A stretch of DNA of 15,440 bases from JBDSTW01 sp039914705 (GTDB lineage Bacteria; Pseudomonadota; Gammaproteobacteria; SURF-13), in contig JBDSOT010000019.1 in NCBI GenBank assembly GCA_039914705.1, positions 1-15,440 of the forward strand, read 5' to 3'. Under the pieces are notes generated by a model. That model did not search any database. It was not told the DNA's origin and saw only the letters and a list, made by a program, of their open reading frames with translations. Of this stretch, positions 7,444 through 14,764 are shown one piece after another (the stretch's first letter is position 1; every line of letters begins with the position of its first letter). A program made the translations under genes and the position numbers.

Positions 7444-7449
7444 TATAAT
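7444..7449 (+). promoter_or_regulatory. Candidate −10 element of the gyrA promoter
   Basis: A perfect TATAAT at 7444–7449 lies in the 149-base space between mtnA and gyrA and would start a transcript near 7456, about 70 bases before the gyrA TTG. No −35-like hexamer sits at the right distance; the expected site (7421–7426) reads GTGTGT, inside a pair of TGTGTC repeats 11 bases apart (7411–7416, 7422–7427). The element is inferred from position and consensus only. Confidence 0.45.
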
Positions 7450-7524
7450 TTCCGATTGATTAGCTAACTTGCAACACTCCCCCACAGCGCAGGCTAATGG
7501 CGCAAGCTGATAAGGACATATCCC

Positions 7525-10134
7525 TTGATAGCGGGTTTTGCCAAAGAAATCCTCCCGATCAACATCGAAGAGGAGATGAAACAGTCATACCTCGATTACG
7601 CGATGAGCGTGATCGTCGGGCGCGCCTTGCCCGATGTCCGCGACGGTCTCAAGCCCGTGCACCGCCGCGTTCTCTACGCGATGAGCGAACTGGGCAACGA
7701 CTTCAACAAGCCCTATAAGAAATCCGCCCGCGTGGTCGGCGACGTTATCGGTAAATACCATCCGCACGGCGATACCGCCGTCTATGACACCATCGTGCGC
7801 ATGGCCCAGCCGTTTTCGTTGCGTTATATGCTGGTGGACGGCCAGGGTAACTTTGGTTCCGTCGATGGTGATGCACCGGCAGCAATGCGTTACACCGAGG
7901 TGCGCATGTCGCGTATCGCGCATGAAATGCTCGCCGATCTCGACAAGGAAACGGTCGATTTTAATCTCAACTACGACGAATCCGAGCGCGAGCCGTCGGT
8001 ATTACCCGCACGCATACCCAATCTGCTGGTCAACGGTTCGGCCGGTATCGCCGTGGGCATGGCCACCAATATCCCGCCGCACAATCTCACCGAGGTCGTC
8101 AACGCCTGTATTGCCGTGATCGATGATCCGGCGATCAGCATCACTGATTTAATGGCGCATGTGCCGGGGCCGGATTTCCCCACGGCCGCCTTTATCAATG
8201 GTGCCAGGGGCATTTACGAGGCCTACCACACCGGGCGCGGCCGCGTGCATGTGCGCGCCCGCACCGAAATCGAGACCGACGAGGCTAAAAACAAGCAGAC
8301 CATCATCGTTACCGAACTGCCTTATCAGGTAAACAAGGCGCGGCTGATGGAAAAGATCGCCGAGCTGGTCAAGGACAAAAAGATAGAAGGTATTACCGAG
8401 TTGCGCGATGAATCCGACAAGGACGGTATGCGCATGGTCATCGAGTTGCGTCGCGGCGAGATGGCCGAAGTGGTGCTGAACAATCTGTATCAACACACGC
8501 AGATGCAGAGCGTATTCGGCATCAACATGGTGGCGCTGGTGGATGGGCAGCCACGCCTGCTGAACCTGAAAGAGATCCTTGAGCTATTTATCCGCCATCG
8601 CTGCACGGTGGTCACGCGGCGGACCCTGTTTGAATTACGCAAGGCGCGTGAACGTGCGCACATCCTGGAAGGTCTGGCGGTCGCGCTGGCGAATATTGAT
8701 GCGATCATCCTATTGATAAAGACCTCACCCGATCCCGCTACCGCAAAGGCGGCTCTTACACAACAGACTTGGGCACCCGGCAGTGTGACGCAAATGTTAG
8801 CCAGGGCAGGTGCATCGGCCTCGCGCCCAGCGGATCTTGCCCCGGAATTAGGCTTGGGAACTGAAGGTTATCGTTTGTCCGAGGTACAGGCGCAGGCCAT
8901 TCTGGATCTTCGTTTGCAGCGTTTGACCGGCCTTGAACAGAATAAAATTATTAATGAATACAATGAAATAATAGACCTAATTAATAAACTACTAGAGATT
9001 ATAAACTCTCATTCCAGGCTTATGCAGATTATTCGCAATGAGCTTTTGCTGATCCGTGATCAGTACGGCGATAAGCGCCGCACCGAGATACTTACCAGCC
9101 ACTCGGACTTGCGTTTCGAAGACCTGATCAATGTGGAAGATATGGTCGTTACCCTGTCCCATGCGGGCTACGCGAAATCGCAACCGGTATCGCATTACCG
9201 TGCGCAGAGGCGTGGTGGCAAAGGCAAGGCGGTCACCAGCGTCAAAGACGAAGACTTCGTCGATAAATTATTCGTCGCGAGTTCGCACGACACCATCCTG
9301 TGTTTCTCCAGTCGCGGCAAGGTCTATTGGATGAAGGTCTACGAGCTGCCCCAAGCGAGCCGTATCGCGCGCGGCAAGCCGATCATTAATTTATTGCCGC
9401 TGGAAGAGGGCGAGCGCATCAATGCCATCTTGCCGGTGCACGAGTTCGAGGCCGAAAAATTTGTGTTCATGGCTACCGCCCGTGGCACCGTGAAAAAGAC
9501 GCCGCTAACCGATTTCTCACGTCCACGCAGCAACGGCATTATCGCTCTCGATCTGAGAGCGGACGATCAATTGGTGGGCGTGGCCATCACCAACGGCAGC
9601 CAGGATATTATGTTGTTTACCAGTGCGGGCAAGGTTGTGCGCTTTCCTGAACAGGTGGTGCGCACCATGGGCCGCACGGCCTGTGGGGTACGCGGCATTC
9701 GTCTGGGGCAGGGGCAGCGCATCATTTCCCTGATCATCGCCGATGAAGGAACCGTGTTGACCGCTACGGAAAAGGGCTATGGAAAACGCACCTCAATTGA
9801 AGATTATCCGGTTCACGGCCGTGGCGGTCAGGGTGTCATTTCGATACAGACCAGCACGCGCAATGGTCAGGTGGTCGGCGCCGTACTCGTCAATGATGAC
9901 GATGAAATCATGCTGATCACGAACGCAGGCACGCTGGTGCGTACGCGCGTGAACGAGGTGTCCGTCACGGGGCGCAATACGCAGGGCGTAAAACTGATTA
10001 GCCTGAGCGAAGACGAGAAGCTCATCGGGATCGAATGCCTGGCGGATGCCGACGATGCGGCGTTGGATATGGCGGCGCAGGATCAGGAGTCTGACCTGTC
10101 GTCACAGGCAGCCGATGATTCCGAAGAACTGTAA
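7525..10134 (+). CDS. gyrA: DNA gyrase subunit A
   Basis: This 869-residue type IIA topoisomerase subunit cuts and rejoins DNA and, with GyrB, introduces negative supercoils. The N-terminal breakage domain contains SYLDYAMSVIVGRALPDVRD (21–40), the quinolone-determining region GDTAVYDTIVRMAQ (82–95) and catalytic Tyr123 in AAMRYTE. A coiled-coil arm spans roughly 360–510. The C-terminal wrapping domain carries the GyrA box QRRGGKG (561–567), which separates it from ParC, and ends in an acidic tail (about 841–869). The start is TTG at 7525: AAGGA at 7512–7516 lies eight bases upstream and the protein then begins with the expected FAKEILPINIEEE. The residue matching E. coli Ser83 is Thr84, and that matching Asp87 is Asp88. 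Codons for the arm around residues 473–495 are extremely AT-rich, unlike the rest of the gene. Confidence 0.98.
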   Translation: MIAGFAKEILPINIEEEMKQSYLDYAMSVIVGRALPDVRDGLKPVHRRVLYAMSELGNDFNKPYKKSARVVGDVIGKYHPHGDTAVYDTIVRMAQPFSLRYMLVDGQGNFGSVDGDAPAAMRYTEVRMSRIAHEMLADLDKETVDFNLNYDESEREPSVLPARIPNLLVNGSAGIAVGMATNIPPHNLTEVVNACIAVIDDPAISITDLMAHVPGPDFPTAAFINGARGIYEAYHTGRGRVHVRARTEIETDEAKNKQTIIVTELPYQVNKARLMEKIAELVKDKKIEGITELRDESDKDGMRMVIELRRGEMAEVVLNNLYQHTQMQSVFGINMVALVDGQPRLLNLKEILELFIRHRCTVVTRRTLFELRKARERAHILEGLAVALANIDAIILLIKTSPDPATAKAALTQQTWAPGSVTQMLARAGASASRPADLAPELGLGTEGYRLSEVQAQAILDLRLQRLTGLEQNKIINEYNEIIDLINKLLEIINSHSRLMQIIRNELLLIRDQYGDKRRTEILTSHSDLRFEDLINVEDMVVTLSHAGYAKSQPVSHYRAQRRGGKGKAVTSVKDEDFVDKLFVASSHDTILCFSSRGKVYWMKVYELPQASRIARGKPIINLLPLEEGERINAILPVHEFEAEKFVFMATARGTVKKTPLTDFSRPRSNGIIALDLRADDQLVGVAITNGSQDIMLFTSAGKVVRFPEQVVRTMGRTACGVRGIRLGQGQRIISLIIADEGTVLTATEKGYGKRTSIEDYPVHGRGGQGVISIQTSTRNGQVVGAVLVNDDDEIMLITNAGTLVRTRVNEVSVTGRNTQGVKLISLSEDEKLIGIECLADADDAALDMAAQDQESDLSSQAADDSEEL

Positions 10135-10136
10135 AA

Positions 10137-10164
10137 TTAACTATAAATATTAATAGCTTATTAT
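10137..10164 (+). promoter_or_regulatory. Candidate promoter of serC in an AT-rich spacer
   Basis: The 51 bases between gyrA and serC are extremely AT-rich: only three G/C among 10135–10174. TTAACT (10137–10142, four of six −35 bases) and TATTAT (10159–10164, five of six −10 bases) are 16 bases apart. A strong AGAGGA ribosome-binding site follows at 10175–10180, five bases before the serC ATG. No hairpin terminator for gyrA is visible, so read-through from gyrA is also possible. Confidence 0.35.
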
Positions 10165-10185
10165 ATAAATATAAAGAGGATTATC

Positions 10186-11268
10186 ATGTCGCGCGTATTT
10201 AATTTCGGCGCCGGTCCGGCCGTCCTTCCCGAAGCGGTTTTACAGCGGGCTAAAGAAGAAATGCTGGAGTGGGGCACGTCCGGTATGTCGGTGATGGAGA
10301 TGAGCCATCGCGGCAAAGAATTTATGGCTATCGCCGCCCAGGCCGAGACCGATCTGCGTGAGATTATGGCTATCCCCGCCAATTATAAGACCTTGTTTCT
10401 GCAAGGCGGGGCGACCAGCCAGTTTGCCATGGTGCCGATGAATCTGCTGCGCGGCAAACAGCAAGCCGATTACATCAATACAGGCGAGTGGTCGCAAAAG
10501 GCTATTGCCGAGGCGCGCCGCTTTTGCACGGTCAATATCGCGGCCAGTGCCGAGACGAATGCGTTTGCCAAGGTCCCGACGCAGTCTGAATTGAAATTAG
10601 ATAAGGCGGCCGCCTTCGCCCACTACACGCCCAACGAAACCATCGGCGGGGTGGAATTTCATTATGTACCGGAGACCGGCGATGTGCCATTGGTGGCCGA
10701 TATGTCCTCGACCATCCTCTCGCGCCCTGTCGATGTTTCAAAGTTCGGTGTGATTTACGCCGGCGCGCAAAAAAATATCGGTCCGGCGGGGCTTACCGTG
10801 GTGATCGTGCGCGATGATCTGATTGGACAGGCCCGCGATGGCACGCCGCGCATGTTCGATTACAAGATACACGCCGATAACGCCTCCATGTACAACACGC
10901 CGGCGACCTATAGCTGGTATATCGCCGGGCTGGTGTTCGACTGGATCAAACAGCAGGGTGGCCTGGCCGGCATGGGCGCACGCAATAAGCGCAAGGCCGA
11001 TAAGCTCTACGGTGCAATCGATAACTCTGAGTTTTACCGCAATCCGATCGATGTTAACGGCCGCTCATGGATGAACGTGCCCTTCACGCTCGCTGATCCC
11101 AAGCTTGATTCCACCTTTCTCAGCGAGGCCAAGCAGGCCGGGCTGGTCGCGCTGCAAGGCCATCGTTCCGTCGGCGGCATGCGCGCCAGCATTTATAACG
11201 CCATGCCGGAACAGGGCGTGGATACCTTGATCGAATTCATGCGCGAATTCGAACGCCGCAATGGTTAA
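10186..11268 (+). CDS. serC: Phosphoserine aminotransferase
   Basis: This PLP enzyme transaminates 3-phosphohydroxypyruvate with glutamate to give phosphoserine; the family can also act on the equivalent intermediate of pyridoxal phosphate synthesis. The 360-residue length is standard. Family segments are VFNFGAGPAVLP (4–15), SHRGKEF (40–46), LQGGATSQF (72–80), the ADMSS region (171–175) and the PLP lysine K196 in YAGAQKNIGPAGL. HRSVGGMRASIYNAMP (326–341) near the C-terminus is the phosphate/carboxylate-binding stretch typical of SerC. The ATG at 10186 has a strong AGAGGA five bases upstream. serA, which makes the substrate, begins 23 bases after its stop, so the two serine genes are probably cotranscribed. 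The final step, serB, is not in the window. Confidence 0.97.
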   Translation: MSRVFNFGAGPAVLPEAVLQRAKEEMLEWGTSGMSVMEMSHRGKEFMAIAAQAETDLREIMAIPANYKTLFLQGGATSQFAMVPMNLLRGKQQADYINTGEWSQKAIAEARRFCTVNIAASAETNAFAKVPTQSELKLDKAAAFAHYTPNETIGGVEFHYVPETGDVPLVADMSSTILSRPVDVSKFGVIYAGAQKNIGPAGLTVVIVRDDLIGQARDGTPRMFDYKIHADNASMYNTPATYSWYIAGLVFDWIKQQGGLAGMGARNKRKADKLYGAIDNSEFYRNPIDVNGRSWMNVPFTLADPKLDSTFLSEAKQAGLVALQGHRSVGGMRASIYNAMPEQGVDTLIEFMREFERRNG

Positions 11269-11291
11269 AGTAACTTTGTCTAGAGGATCAC

Positions 11292-12455
11292 ATGTATAAA
11301 ATTCTTACCCTGAACAATATTTCACCTGTAGGCCTGGAGCGCCTGCCGCGCGATAAATACGAAATCGCCTCGGAGATCCAGCACCCCGACGCCATTCTGC
11401 TGCGCTCCTTCAAGATGCACGGCATGGATGTCCCCGCTACGCTCAAGGCCGTGGGGCGCGCCGGTGCGGGCGTCAATAATATTCCCGTGGATGCGCTCAG
11501 CGCGCGCGGGATTCCGGTGTTCAATGCGCCCGGTGCGAACGCCAATGCGGTGAAAGAGTTGGTTATCGCCGGCATGCTGCTGGCCTGCCGAAATATCTGC
11601 CAGGCATGGGATTTCGCGCGCGGTCTGCAAGGCGATGATGCGACGCTGAATAAATTGGTTGAGGAGGGCAAGAAGGATTTCGCCGGTTTTGAATTGCCGC
11701 ACCGCACTTTGGGCGTGGTCGGGCTGGGCGCTATCGGACGTGAGGTGGCAAATGCCGCGCTGGCCCTGGGCATGAAGGTCATCGGTTTTGACCCGGGCAT
11801 CACCGTGCAAGGTGCCTGGAAACTATCATCCGATGTGCAGCAGGCCGGCAGTATCGACGAGTTGCTGAGCAAGGTCGATTTCGTCTCCTTCCACGTGCCG
11901 CTGAACGAGGCCACGCGCCATTTGATTAACGCGCAGCGGCTCAAACTGATGAAACCCAATGCGGTCATCATCAACTTCGCGCGCGAGGGTATCGTCGACG
12001 ATGCGGCTGTGTCCGCCGCGATCAAGGCGGGCAAGGTTTATGCCTATGTGTGCGACTTTCCCAGTCAACTGCTCAAGAATCACGAGCGCGTGATTACCTT
12101 GCCGCATCTGGGCGCATCCACGGAAGAGGCGGAGGATAATTGCGCCATTATGGTGGCCGAGCAGGTGCGCGATTACCTGGAAAACGGCAATATCCGCAAC
12201 TCGGTCAATTTTCCCGAGGTCGTCATGCCGCGCAACGGCGGCTATCGTATCGCCATAGCCAACGCCAATGTGCCTAATATGGTAGGGCAGATCTCGACCG
12301 CGATGGCAAAATCCAATCTTAACATCATCGATCTGCTGAACAAATCGCGGGGCGACCTGGCCTTCACCTTGGCGGATGTGGAAAGCGAAATTCCCGCGTC
12401 GGTCATCGAGGAGATTGCCAAAATCGACGGCGTGCTGGCCGTGCGGACCTTGTAG
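11292..12455 (+). CDS. serA: D-3-phosphoglycerate dehydrogenase, short ACT-containing form
   Basis: This is a D-isomer-specific 2-hydroxyacid dehydrogenase of 387 residues, shorter than the E. coli (about 410) and long B. subtilis-type (about 525) enzymes. RAGAGVNNIPVDALS (56–70) is the substrate-binding stretch characteristic of phosphoglycerate dehydrogenases, GVVGLGAIGRE (141–151) is the NAD-binding glycine loop, and NFAREGIVD (228–236) carries the substrate/catalytic Arg231. PHLGAST (271–277) carries catalytic His272. A C-terminal ACT domain (about 318–387) suggests allosteric control, probably by serine. The usual DVFxxEP loop with catalytic Glu is replaced here by DFPSQLL (255–261), placing Gln259 near the Glu position. 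The ATG at 11292 has AGAGGA at 11282–11287. It follows serC and precedes pheA by 39 bases. A different 2-hydroxyacid substrate is unlikely given the RAGAGVNN motif and the serC neighbour. Confidence 0.92.
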   Translation: MYKILTLNNISPVGLERLPRDKYEIASEIQHPDAILLRSFKMHGMDVPATLKAVGRAGAGVNNIPVDALSARGIPVFNAPGANANAVKELVIAGMLLACRNICQAWDFARGLQGDDATLNKLVEEGKKDFAGFELPHRTLGVVGLGAIGREVANAALALGMKVIGFDPGITVQGAWKLSSDVQQAGSIDELLSKVDFVSFHVPLNEATRHLINAQRLKLMKPNAVIINFAREGIVDDAAVSAAIKAGKVYAYVCDFPSQLLKNHERVITLPHLGASTEEAEDNCAIMVAEQVRDYLENGNIRNSVNFPEVVMPRNGGYRIAIANANVPNMVGQISTAMAKSNLNIIDLLNKSRGDLAFTLADVESEIPASVIEEIAKIDGVLAVRTL

Positions 12456-12494
12456 ACATATCTTGCCGGTAACAGATTGGCAGGCTGATCAACC

Positions 12495-13580
12495 ATGAGT
12501 GACGAAGACAAATTACAAATACTTCGCTCGCGCATCGATGCCTTGGATGAAAAGATTCAAGGCTTGATCAATGAACGTGCCGTGCAGGTCTTGGAGGTTG
12601 CGCGGGTAAAACACGCCAGCGGGATTGAGGCCAACTACTACCGCCCGGAGCGCGAGGCGGAGATACTCGGAAAGGTGGCCGCGCGTAATCAGGGTCCGCT
12701 GGCCAACGCTGAAATCGTGCGCCTGTTCCGCGAGATCATGTCGGTCTGTCGGGCGCTGGAACAGCCCTTGAAGATCGGTTGCCTGGGTCCGGACGGCACC
12801 TTCACCCAGGCAGCCGCGCTAAAACACTTCGGCCATTCGGTACAGACCCTGCCGCTGATGACCATCGATCAGGTCTTTCACGATGTCGACTCAGGTGCGC
12901 TGGATTACGGCGTTGTACCGGTGGAAAATTCGACGGAAGGGATCGTCAGCCATACCCTCGATCTGTTCATCAACTCACCGGTGAAGATTTGCGGCGAGAT
13001 CGAATTGCGCATTCATCATCACCTGCTCGGCCTGGCGGAGTCCGCACGCGGCGTCAAGCGTATTTACGCGCATCAGCAAGCCCTGGCCCAGTGCCGCCTA
13101 TGGCTCGCCGCTAATATGGCGAAGGCGGAACTGTCACCTGTCAGCAGCAATGCAGAGGCAGCGCGCCTTGCGGGGCAACAACCTGCGGCTGCGGCTATAG
13201 CCGGGGACAGCGCGGCTGACATCTACCAACTTAAGGTACTGGCCTCGAATATTGAAGATGAGGTTAACAATACGACGCGCTTTCTGGTGATCGGCAGGCA
13301 GGATACCGCACCCACCGGCAACGATAAGACCTCGCTATTGGTCACCACGCGTAACCGCCCGGGGGCCTTGTCGCGCTTGCTGGAACCGTTCGGGTGCCAT
13401 GGCATCAGCCTGACGCGCATCGAGTCGCGCCCCGCCCGGCAAGGCACCTGGGATTATATTTTTTTCATGGATGTGGATGGTCACGTCAAAGATCAAACCC
13501 TGCGCGATGCGCTGAAAGAGCTGGAGGCGGAGGCCTCGCTCGTAAAGATCCTCGGCGCTTATCCTAAGGCCATAACATGA
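12495..13580 (+). CDS. pheA: Bifunctional chorismate mutase/prephenate dehydratase (P-protein)
   Basis: This 361-residue fusion converts chorismate to prephenate and then to phenylpyruvate on the way to phenylalanine. The AroQ chorismate mutase domain is at about 1–90, with LRSRIDALDEKI (10–21), R28, K39 and YYRPEREAEIL (48–58). The dehydratase domain follows from KIGCLGPDGTFTQAAA (93–108), with VPVENSTEG (141–149) and NNTTRFLVIG (258–267), whose TRF contains the active-site threonine. The ACT domain (about 278–357) has RNRPGALSRLL (286–296) and the IESRP phenylalanine-sensing motif (309–313), so feedback inhibition by phenylalanine is expected. The start is ATG at 12495; only a weak AGG lies ten bases upstream. 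No Phe-rich leader peptide or attenuator precedes it, so regulation is more likely enzymatic. Its stop overlaps the hisC start by four bases. Confidence 0.97.
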   Translation: MSDEDKLQILRSRIDALDEKIQGLINERAVQVLEVARVKHASGIEANYYRPEREAEILGKVAARNQGPLANAEIVRLFREIMSVCRALEQPLKIGCLGPDGTFTQAAALKHFGHSVQTLPLMTIDQVFHDVDSGALDYGVVPVENSTEGIVSHTLDLFINSPVKICGEIELRIHHHLLGLAESARGVKRIYAHQQALAQCRLWLAANMAKAELSPVSSNAEAARLAGQQPAAAAIAGDSAADIYQLKVLASNIEDEVNNTTRFLVIGRQDTAPTGNDKTSLLVTTRNRPGALSRLLEPFGCHGISLTRIESRPARQGTWDYIFFMDVDGHVKDQTLRDALKELEAEASLVKILGAYPKAIT

Positions 13581-14710
13581 GCAGACCTGAATTCAGCAAA
13601 GCGCCTGCGCGCATCATCGATCTGGCCCTGCCCGGCGTCAGAAAATTGCAGCCCTATATTCCCGGCAAGCCGGTAGCCGAGCTGGAGCGCGAATACGGCG
13701 TGCGCAATGCGATTAAGCTCGCCTCCAATGAAAATCCCCTCGGTCCCGGCGAAATGGCGCTGGCCGCAGCCCGCGCTTGCCTGAACGACCTTGCCCGCTA
13801 CCCGGACGGCAATGGCTTTGCACTGAAGACCGCCCTTGCCGCCAAGCATGGCGTGGACATCAATCAGATCACGCTCGGCAACGGCTCGAACGAGATTCTG
13901 GAACTCGTGGCGCGCGCCTTTGTCTCGCCTGCGGACGAGGTGGTGTTTTCCGAACATGCCTTTGCCGTTTACCCGCTGGTCACGCAGGCCGTGGGCGCGC
14001 GCGCATGCATAGCCCCGGCACGCCAGTGGGGGCATGACCTTGCCGCTATGCAGGGTTTGATCGGCGCACGCACGCGTCTGGTGTTCATCGCCAATCCCAA
14101 TAATCCGACCGGCACCTGGCTCAATGCCGCCGCCCTGGAAGGTTTTATCGGGGATCTTCCCGCGCACGTGCTGGTGGTCGTGGATGAGGCGTATTTCGAC
14201 TATGCGCGCGCTACCCAACCGGATTATCCTGATGCGCTGCAATGGCTGGCGCACTATCCGAATCTGATCGTTGCGCGCACCTTCTCCAAGGCCTACGGGC
14301 TGGCCGGACTGCGCGTGGGCTATGCTGTTTCCCACCCCGAGGTGGCGGACATGCTGAACCGCGTGCGCCAGCCGTTTAATCTGAACAGCGTGGCCTTGGC
14401 GGCGTCACAGGCTGCCCTGGCCGATCACGAACATCTTACGCGCACTTTGGAGGTAAACCGGGAAGGTATGCGGCAACTGACCGCGGCCTTTGCGGATAGG
14501 GGGCTGGAAGTTATACCCTCGGCGGGTAATTTCATTTGTCTCGACGTGCAGCGCGAGGCCGCGCCCGTATACGAGGCCTTGTTATACGAAGGGGTGATCG
14601 TGCGCCCCGTGGCCAACTACGGCATGCCGCGGCATTTGCGCATCACCATAGGCCTTGCGCACGAGAACGCGCGCTTTATTGCGGCGCTGTACAAGGTTAT
14701 AGCTAAATGA
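13577..14710 (+). CDS. hisC: Histidinol-phosphate aminotransferase (possible aromatic aminotransferase)
   Basis: This is a fold-type I PLP aminotransferase of 377 residues. Motifs are LASNENPLGP (48–57), LGNGSNEILEL (100–110), IANPNNPTGTW (171–181), VDEAYFDY (202–209), the PLP lysine K238 in TFSKAYGLAGLRVGY, and substrate-carboxylate Arg356 in HLRITIG. These place it in the HisC family, which converts imidazole-acetol phosphate to histidinol phosphate. The position between pheA and tyrA, with a four-base overlap with pheA, suggests that it also transaminates phenylpyruvate and 4-hydroxyphenylpyruvate or prephenate; several HisC enzymes are known to do so. The ATG at 13577 has AAGG at 13566–13569, seven bases upstream, inside pheA. 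No other histidine gene is visible in the window, which strengthens the idea of an aromatic role. Confidence 0.93.
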   Translation: MSRPEFSKAPARIIDLALPGVRKLQPYIPGKPVAELEREYGVRNAIKLASNENPLGPGEMALAAARACLNDLARYPDGNGFALKTALAAKHGVDINQITLGNGSNEILELVARAFVSPADEVVFSEHAFAVYPLVTQAVGARACIAPARQWGHDLAAMQGLIGARTRLVFIANPNNPTGTWLNAAALEGFIGDLPAHVLVVVDEAYFDYARATQPDYPDALQWLAHYPNLIVARTFSKAYGLAGLRVGYAVSHPEVADMLNRVRQPFNLNSVALAASQAALADHEHLTRTLEVNREGMRQLTAAFADRGLEVIPSAGNFICLDVQREAAPVYEALLYEGVIVRPVANYGMPRHLRITIGLAHENARFIAALYKVIAK

Positions 14711-14724
14711 TTCAAGCGTTTGAA
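14711..14724. repeat. Near-perfect 14-base palindrome after hisC
   Basis: TTCAAGCGTTTGAA follows directly after the hisC stop codon. Six of its seven base pairs are complementary, and the seventh is a G/T mismatch that could wobble in RNA. It lies in the relatively AT-rich 54-base gap before tyrA. It could be an operator or a small RNA hairpin, or chance; no T-run follows, so it is not a typical terminator. Confidence 0.3.
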
Positions 14725-14764
14725 GTAACAATAGCATGTAACACATTAGATTTAACGAACCGCC

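Noticed and set aside
11288..12034. 248-codon minus-strand open frame opposite serA
   Set aside because: It is Ser/Ala/Pro-rich with no motif and mirrors the codon bias of serA; there is no ribosome-binding site or independent context.
12456..12494. Possible attenuator or leader peptide before pheA
   Set aside because: The gap is only 39 bases, with no Phe-rich short frame and only a 4-base TGCC/GGCA inverted repeat.
13559..14335. 258-codon open frame on the minus strand opposite hisC
   Set aside because: It lies wholly antisense to a gene with full family motifs, has no recognisable domain, and long antisense frames are expected opposite GC-rich codons.
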